The notes below the pieces were generated by a model. It was not told the DNA's origin and did no database searches. It was given only the letters and a program-made list of their open reading frames with translations. Below, one piece after another: positions 26,044 to 35,472 of a DNA stretch of 64,000 bases. The first letter of the stretch is position 1; each line of letters begins with the position of its first letter. The translations under genes were made by a program, and so were the position numbers. This DNA comes from Streptomyces sp. NBC_00425. Its GTDB lineage: Bacteria > Actinomycetota > Actinomycetes > Streptomycetales > Streptomycetaceae. The stretch spans positions 1,054,001-1,118,000 of the forward strand of contig NZ_CP107928.1 in the NCBI RefSeq assembly GCF_036030735.1, given 5' to 3'.

Positions 26044-28182
26044 TCAGCGGGCGGCGTCCCATCGCAGCAGCACGACGGTGTCGGGGCGGGGCAGGCGGAC
26101 GGTGAGGACGGCCGCGTCGGCGTCCCATCGGGCGGTGGCGTCGGAGGAGCCCGGGTACAGCACCTCCGGTGTCAGGCGGACGCCCCGCAGATGGGGCAGG
26201 GTCAGTGCGCGCCGCTCGTCGCCGGCGCCCCGGCGCCACACCGTCAGGAACGTGGACTCCCGGCCCCGCAGCCCGTGCGCGAGCCAGGCGTCCTCCCAGG
26301 AGGGCAGCCCGAGCGGCCAGAAGGGGTGGGCGCCGGCGATCTGCGGCCGGATGTCCTTGTACACGCCGATCGCGGAGCGTACGAGGGCGAACCGGTCGTC
26401 GTCCATGAGGTCGAGGAATCCGGAGAGGTGGACCCGGCCGAGGAGTGCGCCGGTGAGGGTGAAGGCGATCTCGTCAGGACTGTGCTCCGGCTGGGGGTAG
26501 GCCCAGATGGCCGCCTGCTCGGGTGCGACGGCGGTGGCGGCCGCAGCGGCGATCGGCGGATAGCGCAGGAAGTCCTGCTGGTCGCTGGTGGACTGCAGTT
26601 GCGTCACCGCCAACTGCGCGTAGTCCATGCGCAGGCCGCCCGATCCGCAGTTCTCCAGGACGAGACGGGGGTGCCGGTCGAGCAGCGAGGCCATCCAGTC
26701 GAGGTGGGCGCGGTGGTGCCCGAGCAGTCCGGCGCCCGCGCTCTCGGGGCCGCCGCCACCGTCGGTTCCGCCCTCCGTGCCGGGGCCGATGTTGATGTTG
26801 TAGTCGAGCTTCAGGTAGCCGACGCCCCAGTCGCCGACGATCCGGTCGACCACCCGGTCGAGATGGGCGCGGGCGGCGGGGTGCCGCAGGTCCAGGTGGT
26901 GCCGCCCGTGTTCGGTGACGCGCACCCCGCCGCGCCGGAAGAACGCCTCGGGCGGCAGGGTGCGGGCCAGCGGGCTGCGCACGCCGACGACCTCGGGCTC
27001 CAGCCACAGCCCCGGCGTCATACCGCGCTGCCGGACGGCGTCCAGGACCTCTCCGATGCCGCCGGGGAAGCGGTCGGGGGCGGCCTCCCAGGCGCCGACG
27101 GCGTCCCACCAGCCCTGGGCGTCGTCGTCGTACCAGCCGGCGTCGACGACGAAGACCTCCGCGCCGGCGTCGGCCGCGGCCTCGATCAGCGGGAGCAGCT
27201 TCTCGGTGGTGGGGTCGCCCATGAGGGTGTTCATGTAGTCGTTGTAGATCACCGGGAGCGCGCGGTGGTCGGGGTGGTCGCGTCGTATGCCGCGGCGGTG
27301 GTCCGTGAGGATCCCGAAGGCTGCGTCCAGCCCGCCGCTCTCCGTCCGGACGAGGACGGCGGGCACGGTGTGGAACTCCTGGCCGGGCGCGAGGGTGTGG
27401 TGCCACTGGTGGTGGGCGTCGTCGGGGCCGAACAGGGCGACGTAGGCGGAGCCTTCGCGCTCACCGGTCTCGAAGCGCCAGCCCGCGCTGGACTCGATCT
27501 GCCACAGCCACGCCCGTCCGTCCCGGTCGGTGATTCCCGCTACGGGGAGGTGGCGGCCGGTGGACCAGCTGCCCTGCGAGTACCGCTCGAAGCAGCCGCG
27601 TCCCTCGTGGCCGTGGGCGGACCGGCTCAGCGAAACGACCTGCTCGCGGTAGGGGGCCTGCCGCCAGCGGCATTCGGCGAGCCAGTCGTTGTCGGCCCAG
27701 TGCAGGGTGAGACCGTCGAGCGATCCGTCCGCGTCCGCGATGCCGCCGAGGGTCAGCGTGGTCACGCTCTCCAGCCGGAGCGGCGCGGGGCCCTCATTGA
27801 CAAGGCGCACCCCGGCCCGCAGGAACCCGGTGCCGGGAACCGCCCCGCCCCCGCCCCCGCCCGCCTCGAGGGTGACATGGGCGGCGAGGCCGGTCACGGG
27901 GTCCGCCAGCCGGATCGTCGTGCGTTCCCGGCCGTCCTCGTGGACCGTCTCATGGCCGCGGTAGGCCAGGCGTTCGCCGACGGACGTCTCGATGAAGCGT
28001 TCGCCCGACCACCGGCGTCCGTGGCCGGTGGCGGTCACCTCGACGAGGGGGACCAGGCAGGCCCGGTCCTGGTCGGGTCTGCCCAGTCGCACCGATCCGT
28101 CGGCGTCCACCACGGCGTGCAGTCCGAGTTCCGGACGGGACCAGATACGGGACCTCTCGTCTGTCGCGACGGCAGTGGTCAA
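26044..28182 (-). CDS. GH36-family alpha-galactosidase-type glycoside hydrolase
   Basis: A 712-residue glycosidase. It has an N-terminal beta-sandwich, then a TIM barrel with IYNDYMNTLMGDPTTEKLLP, VFVVDAGWYDD, GLWLEPEVVG, the nucleophile segment YLKLDYNIN and the acid/base segment TSDQQD. There is no signal peptide, so it acts on imported oligosaccharides. Activity could be alpha-galactosidase or, in this arabinose setting, beta-L-arabinopyranosidase. The start is a TTG at 28182, supported by GGAAGGGG eight bases upstream; the in-frame ATG at 28344 would run through the lacI operator. It is divergent from the first LacI gene. Confidence 0.88.
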   Translation of the reverse strand: MTTAVATDERSRIWSRPELGLHAVVDADGSVRLGRPDQDRACLVPLVEVTATGHGRRWSGERFIETSVGERLAYRGHETVHEDGRERTTIRLADPVTGLAAHVTLEAGGGGGGAVPGTGFLRAGVRLVNEGPAPLRLESVTTLTLGGIADADGSLDGLTLHWADNDWLAECRWRQAPYREQVVSLSRSAHGHEGRGCFERYSQGSWSTGRHLPVAGITDRDGRAWLWQIESSAGWRFETGEREGSAYVALFGPDDAHHQWHHTLAPGQEFHTVPAVLVRTESGGLDAAFGILTDHRRGIRRDHPDHRALPVIYNDYMNTLMGDPTTEKLLPLIEAAADAGAEVFVVDAGWYDDDAQGWWDAVGAWEAAPDRFPGGIGEVLDAVRQRGMTPGLWLEPEVVGVRSPLARTLPPEAFFRRGGVRVTEHGRHHLDLRHPAARAHLDRVVDRIVGDWGVGYLKLDYNINIGPGTEGGTDGGGGPESAGAGLLGHHRAHLDWMASLLDRHPRLVLENCGSGGLRMDYAQLAVTQLQSTSDQQDFLRYPPIAAAAATAVAPEQAAIWAYPQPEHSPDEIAFTLTGALLGRVHLSGFLDLMDDDRFALVRSAIGVYKDIRPQIAGAHPFWPLGLPSWEDAWLAHGLRGRESTFLTVWRRGAGDERRALTLPHLRGVRLTPEVLYPGSSDATARWDADAAVLTVRLPRPDTVVLLRWDAAR

Positions 28183-28318
28183 GGCAGTTTCCCCTTCCGG
28201 GACGGTTCGGTCCTGCGGTGGTTCTCGTGGGCGCTGAACTGGCAGTTCACGCTCGGGGGGTGACGGGTCCGCCGCGTCGGCCGCGGTGACCGGGGAGTAA
28301 ATCCCTGGTTTCAGTCTC

Positions 28319-28347
28319 TTGACGCCCACGTTGTGACCGCTCACAAT
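28319..28347 (+). promoter_or_regulatory. Promoter of first lacI gene, with operator in the spacer
   Basis: TTGACG (28319-28324) and CACAAT (28342-28347) are separated by 17 bases, and the ATG of the regulator at 28354 is seven bases after the -10, implying a leaderless mRNA. The operator TTGTGACC-GCTCACAA (28331-28346) fills the spacer and most of the -10, so the regulator should repress itself and probably the divergent GH36 gene. Confidence 0.65.
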
Positions 28348-28353
28348 CCTCGC

Positions 28354-29424
28354 ATGTCAGTGACCGGTCACACAAGCTTCGGCGGCCGGGTCGACCGCCC
28401 TCCGGGGCAGCAGAAGGCCGCCAGCATTCGCGACGTCGCCCGGGCGGCGGACGTCTCCTACCAGACCGTCTCGAGGGTCATCAACAGCCACCCGAGCGTG
28501 CGGGACGAGACGCGCAAGCGCGTGCAGGAAGCCATCGACGCCCTGGGCTTCAGGCGCAACGCCACCGCGTTCGCCCTGGCCAGAGGTGTCACCCGGTCGG
28601 TCACCGTCCTCACGTCGGACACCCTCCTGCACGGCTACGCAGCCACCCTGCAAGGCCTGGAGGAGGAGTCCCGGGCGGCGGGCTTCACGCTCGGCGTGCG
28701 CCTGCTGACCCCCGAGGACGATCTGGACCAGACGATCGCCGCGGCCGCCGACACCGGCGGCGGGCTCGTGGTGATCGGATACGACCGCCTCGGCGCCGCC
28801 GCCCTGGACCGCGTGCCGGCGCACGTGCCCTGCGCGGCGGTGGTCGAGGCGCCGCCGCCGGGCCGGACGCCGGGCCGCCCGGCGGTGTGGGTGGACGACC
28901 GCGCCGCGGCCCGTGCCGCCACCGAACATCTGCTGGCGCTCGGACACACGACTGTGCACTACGTAGCGATTCCCGCCTCGACCGGAAACCGGCGCTCGGC
29001 GGGCCCTCGCGCCGAGGGATGGCGTCAGGCTCTCCAAGCGGCCGGCGTCGCCGCCCCCGCGCCGTCCGGCAGGGGCTGGGACGCCCAGGCCGGATACCGG
29101 GCCGGGCGGAAGCTCGCCCGGAACCGGGAGGTCACCGCGATCCTGTGCGGCAACGACGACCTGGCCCTCGGCGTCCTGCGCGCTCTGCACCACGCGGGCC
29201 GCCGGGTTCCGGAGGACGTCAGCGTCATCGGCTTCGACGACGCCCCGCACTCCGCTTTCGTCACACCGTCCCTCACCACGGTCCGCATGGACTTCCAAGG
29301 ACTGGGCCGCGCCGCCTTCGGGCTGCTGCGCGCCCAGCTCGACAGCGACCGGCAGTCGCCCGCGCCGGCGCCGGTCGAGACCACCCTCGTCCTCCGGGAG
29401 AGCTCGGGGCCCAGAACCGCTTGA
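28354..29424 (+). CDS. LacI-family regulator 1 of the saccharide island
   Basis: A 356-residue LacI/GalR regulator. The helix-turn-helix and hinge are at about residues 20-75 (SIRDVARAADVSYQTVSRVI, then IDALGFRRNATAFAL). The periplasmic-binding-protein-like sensor domain includes ILCGNDDLALGVLRALH and VIGFDDAPHSAFVTPSLTTV. ATG 28354 is preferred to GTG 28333 because it coincides with the predicted transcription start, and the paralogue at 39864 has an equivalent ATG. It lies upstream of the ABC transporter genes without an evident separate promoter, and is divergent from GH36, so both are likely targets. Confidence 0.9.
   Translation: MSVTGHTSFGGRVDRPPGQQKAASIRDVARAADVSYQTVSRVINSHPSVRDETRKRVQEAIDALGFRRNATAFALARGVTRSVTVLTSDTLLHGYAATLQGLEEESRAAGFTLGVRLLTPEDDLDQTIAAAADTGGGLVVIGYDRLGAAALDRVPAHVPCAAVVEAPPPGRTPGRPAVWVDDRAAARAATEHLLALGHTTVHYVAIPASTGNRRSAGPRAEGWRQALQAAGVAAPAPSGRGWDAQAGYRAGRKLARNREVTAILCGNDDLALGVLRALHHAGRRVPEDVSVIGFDDAPHSAFVTPSLTTVRMDFQGLGRAAFGLLRAQLDSDRQSPAPAPVETTLVLRESSGPRTA
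28360..28371. promoter_or_regulatory. Second LacI operator, inside the 5' end of the first lacI gene
   Basis: GTGACCGGTCAC is a perfect 12-bp palindrome located in codons 3-6 of the regulator gene. Its centre is 27 bp from that of the upstream operator at 28331-28346. The same pair with the same spacing occurs at the second lacI gene. Confidence 0.6.
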
Positions 29425-29539
29425 GCCGGACGGGACGTTCGCGCCCGCCGCACCCGACAGCCGCTTCGCCCGGCGTCACCAGCCGTCTCCGCCTTGCTCC
29501 GCCCCACCCCGTCCCTTCCGCACCACCAAGGATCACGCC

Positions 29540-30853
29540 ATGAGAAGAGCCCTCTCCGTCCTTGCCGCAGCCTGTGTCCTCGGACTGACCGCGACGGCCT
29601 GCAGCGACAGCACCGCCGGCTCCTCCGGGGCCGCCCCCGAGGGGTCGGTCGACCCGACCGCGAGCCTCAAGGGCGTCGAGCTGACCATGTGGGTGGCGCA
29701 GAACAGCGTCGCGCAGCCCAAGCAGGCCATGGAGGCGTTCGAGAAGGCCACCGGCGCCAGGATCACCACCCAGGTGATCCCCGACCCCTACGAGTCGAAC
29801 GTGCCCACCAAGCTGGCCTCCGGCGACAAGCCTGACCTGATGTTCTGGCAGCCCACCGGCAGCACGCTGCCGTTCGTCCAGCCGGCGAAGAACCTGCTGC
29901 AGCTGGACAAGGAGGACTGGGTCTCCAAGCTCGGCAAGACGGAGCAGAGCCTCGGCCAGGTCGACGGCCACCGGTATGCCGCGATCGTCACGAGCCCGGC
30001 CGTCCTCGGCGTCTACTACAACAAGGACGTCTTCGCGAAGGCCGGCATCACCGCGATGCCCACCAGCTACGACGACATGCTCGCCACCGCGGCGACGATC
30101 AGGGCGAAGGTCCCGGGCGTGGCCCCGTTCTTCGAGGTCGGCGGCGACAAGTGGCCCCTGCAGTGGCAGGTGCAGGCCCAGATGACGGATCTGCCGCAGT
30201 CGTTCTGGGACGACCTGAACAAGAACAAGGAGTCCTGGACCAACAAGACGATCGTCGACGCGATCACCAAGTACAAGACGAAGATCCTCGACGGCGGGCT
30301 GGCCCAGAAGAACTACAGGACGGGCACGTTCGTCGACCAGGGCAAGGCGATCATGGACGGCACGGCCGCGATGGCTCTGAACGTCACCTCGCTGCAGTCC
30401 GAGATCCAGGCGACCTCCACCACGGCGGAGATGGACAAGAAGCTGGGCTGGTTCCCGATCGCCAACAGCAAGGCCAACGCCGAGTACTCGCCCGACCAGA
30501 CCAACGGCGTGGTCGCCTTCAACACCGGGGACGCCAAGCGGCAGAACGCCGCCCGGCAGTTCCTGTCCTTCTGGCTCGGGCCGAACTACCCCGCGTACAT
30601 CAAGGCCAACAAGCTGGTCTCGGTGGAACCGTCCGTGCCCAACCCCGACGGCCTGCCGCAGACGGCGATCGCCCAGGCCAAGGCGCTGTCCACCGCGACG
30701 GGCGTCTTCCAGGTCAACGCGCTGACCGCGCCGGACATGCACCTGGCCCTCGCCGACATGATCTACGGCAAGAAGACGCCCCAGCAGGTCGCCCAGGCCG
30801 CCGAGGACCAGTTCCAGCAGGTCCTCAAGGCCCGCGGCATCTCCGGCTTCTGA
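29540..30853 (+). CDS. CUT1-family ABC transporter substrate-binding lipoprotein
   Basis: A 437-residue extracellular solute-binding protein (family 1). The signal peptide MRRALSVLAAACVLGLTATA precedes Cys21, the probable lipidated cysteine, although the lipobox (TATAC) is weak. The mature part has the usual two-lobe pattern, with PDLMFWQPTGSTLPFVQPAK and GVYYNKDVFAKAGITAMPTS. It should bind an oligosaccharide outside the membrane and deliver it to the permeases downstream. A ribosome-binding site (AAGGA) precedes ATG 29540. A strong hairpin separates it from the permease genes, consistent with higher expression of the binding protein. Confidence 0.92.
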   Translation: MRRALSVLAAACVLGLTATACSDSTAGSSGAAPEGSVDPTASLKGVELTMWVAQNSVAQPKQAMEAFEKATGARITTQVIPDPYESNVPTKLASGDKPDLMFWQPTGSTLPFVQPAKNLLQLDKEDWVSKLGKTEQSLGQVDGHRYAAIVTSPAVLGVYYNKDVFAKAGITAMPTSYDDMLATAATIRAKVPGVAPFFEVGGDKWPLQWQVQAQMTDLPQSFWDDLNKNKESWTNKTIVDAITKYKTKILDGGLAQKNYRTGTFVDQGKAIMDGTAAMALNVTSLQSEIQATSTTAEMDKKLGWFPIANSKANAEYSPDQTNGVVAFNTGDAKRQNAARQFLSFWLGPNYPAYIKANKLVSVEPSVPNPDGLPQTAIAQAKALSTATGVFQVNALTAPDMHLALADMIYGKKTPQQVAQAAEDQFQQVLKARGISGF

Positions 30854-30875
30854 CCGGCGCCCTTCGCCAGCCCGT

Positions 30876-30907
30876 CCCCGGGCCGCCCGTCGGCGGCGCG
30901 CCCGGGG
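30876..30907 (+). terminator. Intra-operon hairpin after the binding-protein gene
   Basis: CCCCGGGC (30876-30883) pairs perfectly with GCCCGGGG (30900-30907), and the enclosed bases CGCC-CGTC-GGCG extend the stem. There is no T-tract. It probably stabilises the upstream mRNA or attenuates transcription into the permease genes. Confidence 0.6.
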
Positions 30908-30928
30908 CCCGTACCGGAGGTGAGAAAA

Positions 30929-31882
30929 ATGGTGGACACCGCCACCATGGACGCCAGCGCCACCCCACAGGCGAAGGACGAAGGCCGTTCGTCGCAGGGC
31001 CGACGGGAGCGCCCTCGCAGGAAGCCCGACCAGCCGTGGTGGTTCGCGCTGCCGGCGCTGGCCGTGTTCGGCGTGTTCTTCCTGCTGCCGAACCTGCTGA
31101 ACTTCGTCTACCCGTTCACCGACTGGTCGGCGTTCCACCCGCAGATCGGGTTCGTGGGCCTGTCGAACTTCGACGCCATCCTGCACGACGGGTCCCTGGC
31201 GCGGGACATCCGCATCACGGTGGAGTACGCGGTCCTGGTGGCCGTCTTCCAGAACGGCTTCGGCCTCGCCCTCGCCCTGCTGCTGGAGCGCGACACCCGC
31301 TTCAACCGCTTCTTCCGCGCCGTCTTCTTCCTCCCGGTGCTGATCTCCGCCCTGGCCGTCGGCTACCTCTTCCGTGCCCTGCTCGCCCAGGACGGAGCGC
31401 TCAACGGCGTGCTCTCGTCGCTGGCCGGCCATCCGGTGGACACGCCCTGGCTGGGTTCGACGACCTGGACGCTGCTCGTGGTGACGCTGATCCACGGCTG
31501 GAAGTGGATGGGCCTGGCCATGCTCATCTACCTGGCGGGCCTCAAGAGCATGCCCGGCGACGTGCTGGAGGCCGCGCGCATCGACGGGGCAGGCGCCTGG
31601 CGCACCTTCTGGTCGATCCGCTTCCCGCTGCTGGCGCCCGCGGTGACGTTCAACGTCACCACCGCGCTGATCGGCTCCATGAACACCTTCGACATCGTCC
31701 AGGCCACCACCGCGGGCGGGCCCGGCAGCGAGACGGAAGTCTTCAACATCTACATGTTCCGCGTCTTCGGCCAGGGGCTCTACGCCCAGGCGTCCGCGAT
31801 GAGCCTGGTGCTCTTCCTCATCGTCGTCGTCCTCGCCGTGCCCGTCATCGTCGGCCTGCGCCGAAGGGAGAACAACCAGTGA
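30929..31882 (+). CDS. CUT1 ABC transporter permease (MalF-type)
   Basis: A 317-residue inner-membrane permease with six predicted transmembrane helices. The EAA motif, which docks the ATPase, reads LEAARIDGAGAWRTFWSIRF near residue 215. A basic N-terminal tail of 35 residues precedes the first helix. ATG 30929 has CGGAGG eight bases upstream. It ends in a GTGA overlap with the next permease. No ATP-binding gene is present; in Streptomyces the shared MsiK ATPase usually energises CUT1 systems. Confidence 0.92.
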   Translation: MVDTATMDASATPQAKDEGRSSQGRRERPRRKPDQPWWFALPALAVFGVFFLLPNLLNFVYPFTDWSAFHPQIGFVGLSNFDAILHDGSLARDIRITVEYAVLVAVFQNGFGLALALLLERDTRFNRFFRAVFFLPVLISALAVGYLFRALLAQDGALNGVLSSLAGHPVDTPWLGSTTWTLLVVTLIHGWKWMGLAMLIYLAGLKSMPGDVLEAARIDGAGAWRTFWSIRFPLLAPAVTFNVTTALIGSMNTFDIVQATTAGGPGSETEVFNIYMFRVFGQGLYAQASAMSLVLFLIVVVLAVPVIVGLRRRENNQ

Positions 31883-32733
31883 CCGCAGTCACCGCGTTCG
31901 CGCCGGCCCGCCGGAGCCCCCTGCGCTGGGTTCAGCCCGCGGCCGTCCTCCTCGTCGCCGCCGTCACCATCGGCATCCCGCTCTGGCTGGTGGCGGTGAC
32001 CTCGGCCAAGCCCCAGGCCGAGGCGATCAAACCGAACCTCTCGCCGCCGCACCACGTGCAGGCCGGCGAGAACTATCGCCAGGCCTTCGACCAGGGCAAG
32101 GTCGTCCAGGGTTTCGTCAACAGCCTGCTGGTCGTCGTCCCCTCGGTCGTCCTAGTGCTGCTGCTGGGCGCGGGCGCCGCCTGGGTCTTCGCCCGCCGCA
32201 CCGGACGTCTGGCCGGCACGCTGTACGCGCTGAGCATCAGCGGACTGCTGCTCCCGCCGGCCGTCATCACGATCGTCATGGAGCTCCGTCAACTCGGCCT
32301 GGCCGGCTCCCAGCTCGGCATGATCGCCGTCTACACGGGGATGTACCTCTCCACGTCGATCTTCTTCATGACCGGTTTCATCCGCAATCTCCCCGAGGAG
32401 CTGGAAGAGGCCGCCCGCATGGACGGCGCCGGCCCGGCCCGGGTCTTCTTCCAGGTCATCCTGCCGCTGCTGCGCCCGGTCATCGCCACCGCGACGATCA
32501 TGGTGATGCTGTTCGCCTGGAGCGACGTCTTCTATGCGTTCTTCGTCCTCGGCGGCGGCGACAAGGCCACCCTCCCGCTCAACCTCTACCAGGTCGCCAA
32601 CGCACAGCTGTACCTGAACAACTGGCACCTGATCTTCGCCTACGTCGTGATGATGAGCCTGCCCATGGTGGCGGTCTTCGTCGTCGCCCAGCGCCGCGTC
32701 GTCGCCGGCATCACCAGCGGCGCCGTCAAGTAG
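31879..32733 (+). CDS. CUT1 ABC transporter permease (MalG-type)
   Basis: A 284-residue permease with about six transmembrane helices and the EAA motif LEEAARMDGAGPARVFFQVI near residue 180. It pairs with the preceding MalF-type permease to form the translocation pore. GTG 31879 overlaps the stop of that gene as GTGA. The gene ends before an 11-bp-stem hairpin, after which the secreted glycosidase gene starts. Confidence 0.92.
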   Translation: MTAVTAFAPARRSPLRWVQPAAVLLVAAVTIGIPLWLVAVTSAKPQAEAIKPNLSPPHHVQAGENYRQAFDQGKVVQGFVNSLLVVVPSVVLVLLLGAGAAWVFARRTGRLAGTLYALSISGLLLPPAVITIVMELRQLGLAGSQLGMIAVYTGMYLSTSIFFMTGFIRNLPEELEEAARMDGAGPARVFFQVILPLLRPVIATATIMVMLFAWSDVFYAFFVLGGGDKATLPLNLYQVANAQLYLNNWHLIFAYVVMMSLPMVAVFVVAQRRVVAGITSGAVK

Positions 32734-32750
32734 CGCCTGCTCCCTGTCCC

Positions 32751-32777
32751 CCGGGGCGCGCTCCCCGCGCGCCCCGG
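32751..32777 (+). terminator. Strong hairpin after the permease genes
   Basis: CCGGGGCGCGC and GCGCGCCCCGG form a perfect 11-bp stem with a five-base TCCCC loop, starting 17 bases after the permease stop and followed by TTCCCCCC. It is probably a full or partial terminator between the transporter genes and the secreted glycosidase. Confidence 0.75.
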
Positions 32778-32835
32778 TTCCCCCCAGGTTCCATCCACGA
32801 TCCTCCCGCAGCGACGCGGGAGGCGGAGGACATCC

Positions 32836-35394
32836 ATGCCGCGAACCGCACGCAGATCACCGAAGGCCCGGCGCCTCATGGGCTCGGTCGCCTTCAGCGC
32901 CGTCCTGGCCGGCGCGGCCCTGACCGGTCCGGTCGCCCACGCGGCCGATCCGCAGGTCACCGTCGACCTGGGCCGCACCACCGGCGCCGTGATGCACGGA
33001 GCGAACGGAACGCTCTACGGCCTGAGCGACGTCGGCGTCCCCGGCGACGAACTGGTCACCCCGCTGCACATGACCACCGTCGTCCAGAAGCCGCAGGGCG
33101 GGGCGCAGCACCCCAACGGCGACGCGCTGACGGTCAAGCCGGGCTTCGACCGCGCCGGCGGCGGCGACGTCTACGTCTACATGCAGGACGACTACGTCCA
33201 GTGGCCGTACGAGAACCTGGGACTGGCCGACTACCTGTCCAAGGTCGACAGCATGGTCCGCGAGGTCGCCGCCCGTCCCGACGCGGACGATTTCGTGTGG
33301 GTGCCGTTCAACGAGCCCGACGGCAACTGGTACCCGGGGCTGGGGAGTTCTGACAGCGCCACGTATGCGGCCGCGCTCAGCGGCTTCAAGAGCGACTGGA
33401 CCAGCGTCTACCGCAGGATACGGTCGATCATCCCGGACGCCAGGATCGCCGGACCCAACGAGACGCACTACGACGCCCGGCTCATGAGCGACTTCTATCC
33501 GTGGGCGAAGGCCGCCGGCGTCCTTCCGGACATCACCACCTGGCATGAGCTCGACCCCGGCTCGCTGTCGAGCTTCGAGTCGACCCTGGCCGCCTACCGG
33601 GCCCTGGAAGCCTCCGCGGGCATCCCCGAACTGCCGGTCAGCGTCAACGAGTACGGCAACCGGCGCGACCAGTCCGTGCCGGGTCAGATGATCCAGTGGA
33701 TGTCCATGTTCGAGCGGAACAAGGTCTACGCCGACCAGGCGTACTGGAACATCGCCGGAAACCTCAACGACAACGCCGTGCAGACGAACATCCCGAACGG
33801 CACCTGGTGGCTGCTGCGCTGGTACGCGGGCCTGACCGGCAAGACCGTCCAGCTCACCCCGCCGCAGTCCAACGTCGTCGACACCGTGCAGGGCATCGCG
33901 TCACTGGACACCGGCCGCAAGCAGGCCCAGGTCCTGCTCGGCGGCGCCTCCGGATCCGTCGACACCGTGATACGGCACGTGCCGGCCTGCTTCGGCAAGA
34001 AGGTCGACGTCACGGTCGAGCGCACCGCGTGGAGCGGTTACGAGGGCGCCGCCGCCGCTCCCGCCGTGGTGTCCCGCACCACGGCCGCCGTCGCGAGGGA
34101 CGGCAGCGTCACCGTGCCGCTCACCGGCCTGGACGCCATGTCCGCCTACCGCATCACGGTGAACCCGGCCGGCGGCGGCACGCCCGCCGCGGCGAGCCTG
34201 CCCTGGTCGGCGACGTACGAGGCGGAGAACGCGGCCATCACCGGCGGCACGGTCTACTCGCAGGGCTCGCGCTCCAACCCCTACGGTTTCGCCACCTCCG
34301 GCACCAAGGACGTCGGCAGCCTGAACCAGGCGACCAGCAAGGTCGCCTTCACCGTGGACGTCCCGCGCACGGGCACGTACGACCTGGACGTCTTCTACGG
34401 AAACCAGTCGGGCGGCCCCGCCACCCAGAGCCTCACGGTGGACGGCGACTCCGCCGGGACCCTCACCTACGGGTCCACCCTGAACTGGACCTATCGCGCC
34501 AAGGCGAGCACACCGGTGACCCTCACCGCCGGCAAGCACACCCTGACCCTGGCCAAGGGCACGAACGAGGTCACCCTCGACAAGATCGACCTCACGGCGT
34601 CCACCACGCCCGGCTCCGTGTACCCGGCGACCTACGCCGACATCAGCGGCTCCCCCTCCTACGACTATTCCACCTCGGGCGTCAGCGGCGCCGGCGCCCT
34701 GGTACTGGACCGCGGCGACAAGGCCGCCTTCGACGTCTACGCGCCTGCCGACGGCTACTACACCGTGCACGCCGACTACGCCTCCACCGGCGACAGCACC
34801 CTGAGCATGGACGGCGCCACCGCCGTCACCCTAGCCGCCACCCGGGGCCGCGCCGCCGACAAGGCGCTGCGGCTGTACCTGTCGGCGGGCAACAACCGCA
34901 TCACCGCCGCACCCGCGGGCGGCGGCCGCCTCACCCTGCGGGACCTGCGCGTCACCGGCGCCGCCGACACCAGGGGCGTCACCTCCTACGAGGCCGAGGA
35001 CGCCACCCTCGCCGGGACCGCGGACGTCTCGGGCAACACCTGGACCTCGGGCGGCAAGTACGTCGGCCACATCGGCCTGGGCGCCGCCAACACCCTCACC
35101 TTCCAGGTGAAGGCCCCCGCGGCCGGGCGTTACGTGATGAACGTGCGCTACGCCAACAACGAGGTCGCGGGCTCCGGGAACTACAACACCAACGTCGTCT
35201 CCAGGGCGGCGGACATCTCGGTGAACGGCACCACGAAGACGGTCATGTTCCGCAACTCCTACAGCTGGTCCAACTTCTGGGACCTGCCGGTCCCGGTCAC
35301 CCTCAAGGCCGGCGTCAACACCGTCACCTTCGCAAACTCCGCCAAGTACGCGCCCGACATCGACAAGGTGACCGTCGCGCCGCTGAACGGCTGA
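32836..35394 (+). CDS. Secreted clan-A glycoside hydrolase (GH39-like) with carbohydrate-binding modules
   Basis: An 852-residue exported enzyme. A Sec-type signal peptide (about residues 1-36) ends near VAHAADP. The catalytic region (about 37-440) has the paired motifs of a (beta/alpha)8 retaining glycosidase: FNEPDG as likely acid/base Glu and VNEYGN as nucleophile. Three beta-sandwich modules follow: a CBM35/CBM6-like one starting at ATYEAENAAITGG, a middle module, and a CBM35-like one starting at TSYEAEDATLAGT. Relatives are often labelled cellulosome protein. The family call is by motif only; an arabinofuranosidase-type exo-enzyme releasing disaccharides for the adjacent transporter would fit. 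Confidence 0.78.
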   Translation: MPRTARRSPKARRLMGSVAFSAVLAGAALTGPVAHAADPQVTVDLGRTTGAVMHGANGTLYGLSDVGVPGDELVTPLHMTTVVQKPQGGAQHPNGDALTVKPGFDRAGGGDVYVYMQDDYVQWPYENLGLADYLSKVDSMVREVAARPDADDFVWVPFNEPDGNWYPGLGSSDSATYAAALSGFKSDWTSVYRRIRSIIPDARIAGPNETHYDARLMSDFYPWAKAAGVLPDITTWHELDPGSLSSFESTLAAYRALEASAGIPELPVSVNEYGNRRDQSVPGQMIQWMSMFERNKVYADQAYWNIAGNLNDNAVQTNIPNGTWWLLRWYAGLTGKTVQLTPPQSNVVDTVQGIASLDTGRKQAQVLLGGASGSVDTVIRHVPACFGKKVDVTVERTAWSGYEGAAAAPAVVSRTTAAVARDGSVTVPLTGLDAMSAYRITVNPAGGGTPAAASLPWSATYEAENAAITGGTVYSQGSRSNPYGFATSGTKDVGSLNQATSKVAFTVDVPRTGTYDLDVFYGNQSGGPATQSLTVDGDSAGTLTYGSTLNWTYRAKASTPVTLTAGKHTLTLAKGTNEVTLDKIDLTASTTPGSVYPATYADISGSPSYDYSTSGVSGAGALVLDRGDKAAFDVYAPADGYYTVHADYASTGDSTLSMDGATAVTLAATRGRAADKALRLYLSAGNNRITAAPAGGGRLTLRDLRVTGAADTRGVTSYEAEDATLAGTADVSGNTWTSGGKYVGHIGLGAANTLTFQVKAPAAGRYVMNVRYANNEVAGSGNYNTNVVSRAADISVNGTTKTVMFRNSYSWSNFWDLPVPVTLKAGVNTVTFANSAKYAPDIDKVTVAPLNG

Positions 35395-35403
35395 CGTCAC
35401 CTC

Positions 35404-35429
35404 GGCCGGGGTCTTCACGGGCCCCGGCC
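35404..35429 (+). terminator. Terminator after the secreted glycosidase
   Basis: GGCCGGGG and CCCCGGCC make a perfect 8-bp stem around a 10-base loop, ten bases beyond the glycosidase stop and followed by TTCCCC. It separates the glycosidase from the arabinose-catabolic genes, which therefore need their own promoter. Confidence 0.7.
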
Positions 35430-35472
35430 TTCCCCATCCTCCACACCACAAGTTACCTTTCCCCTATCCGCA

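Noticed and set aside
28333..28354. Upstream GTG start for the first LacI gene
   Set aside because: It falls in the operator and -10 region; the ATG at 28354 coincides with the predicted transcription start and matches the paralogue.
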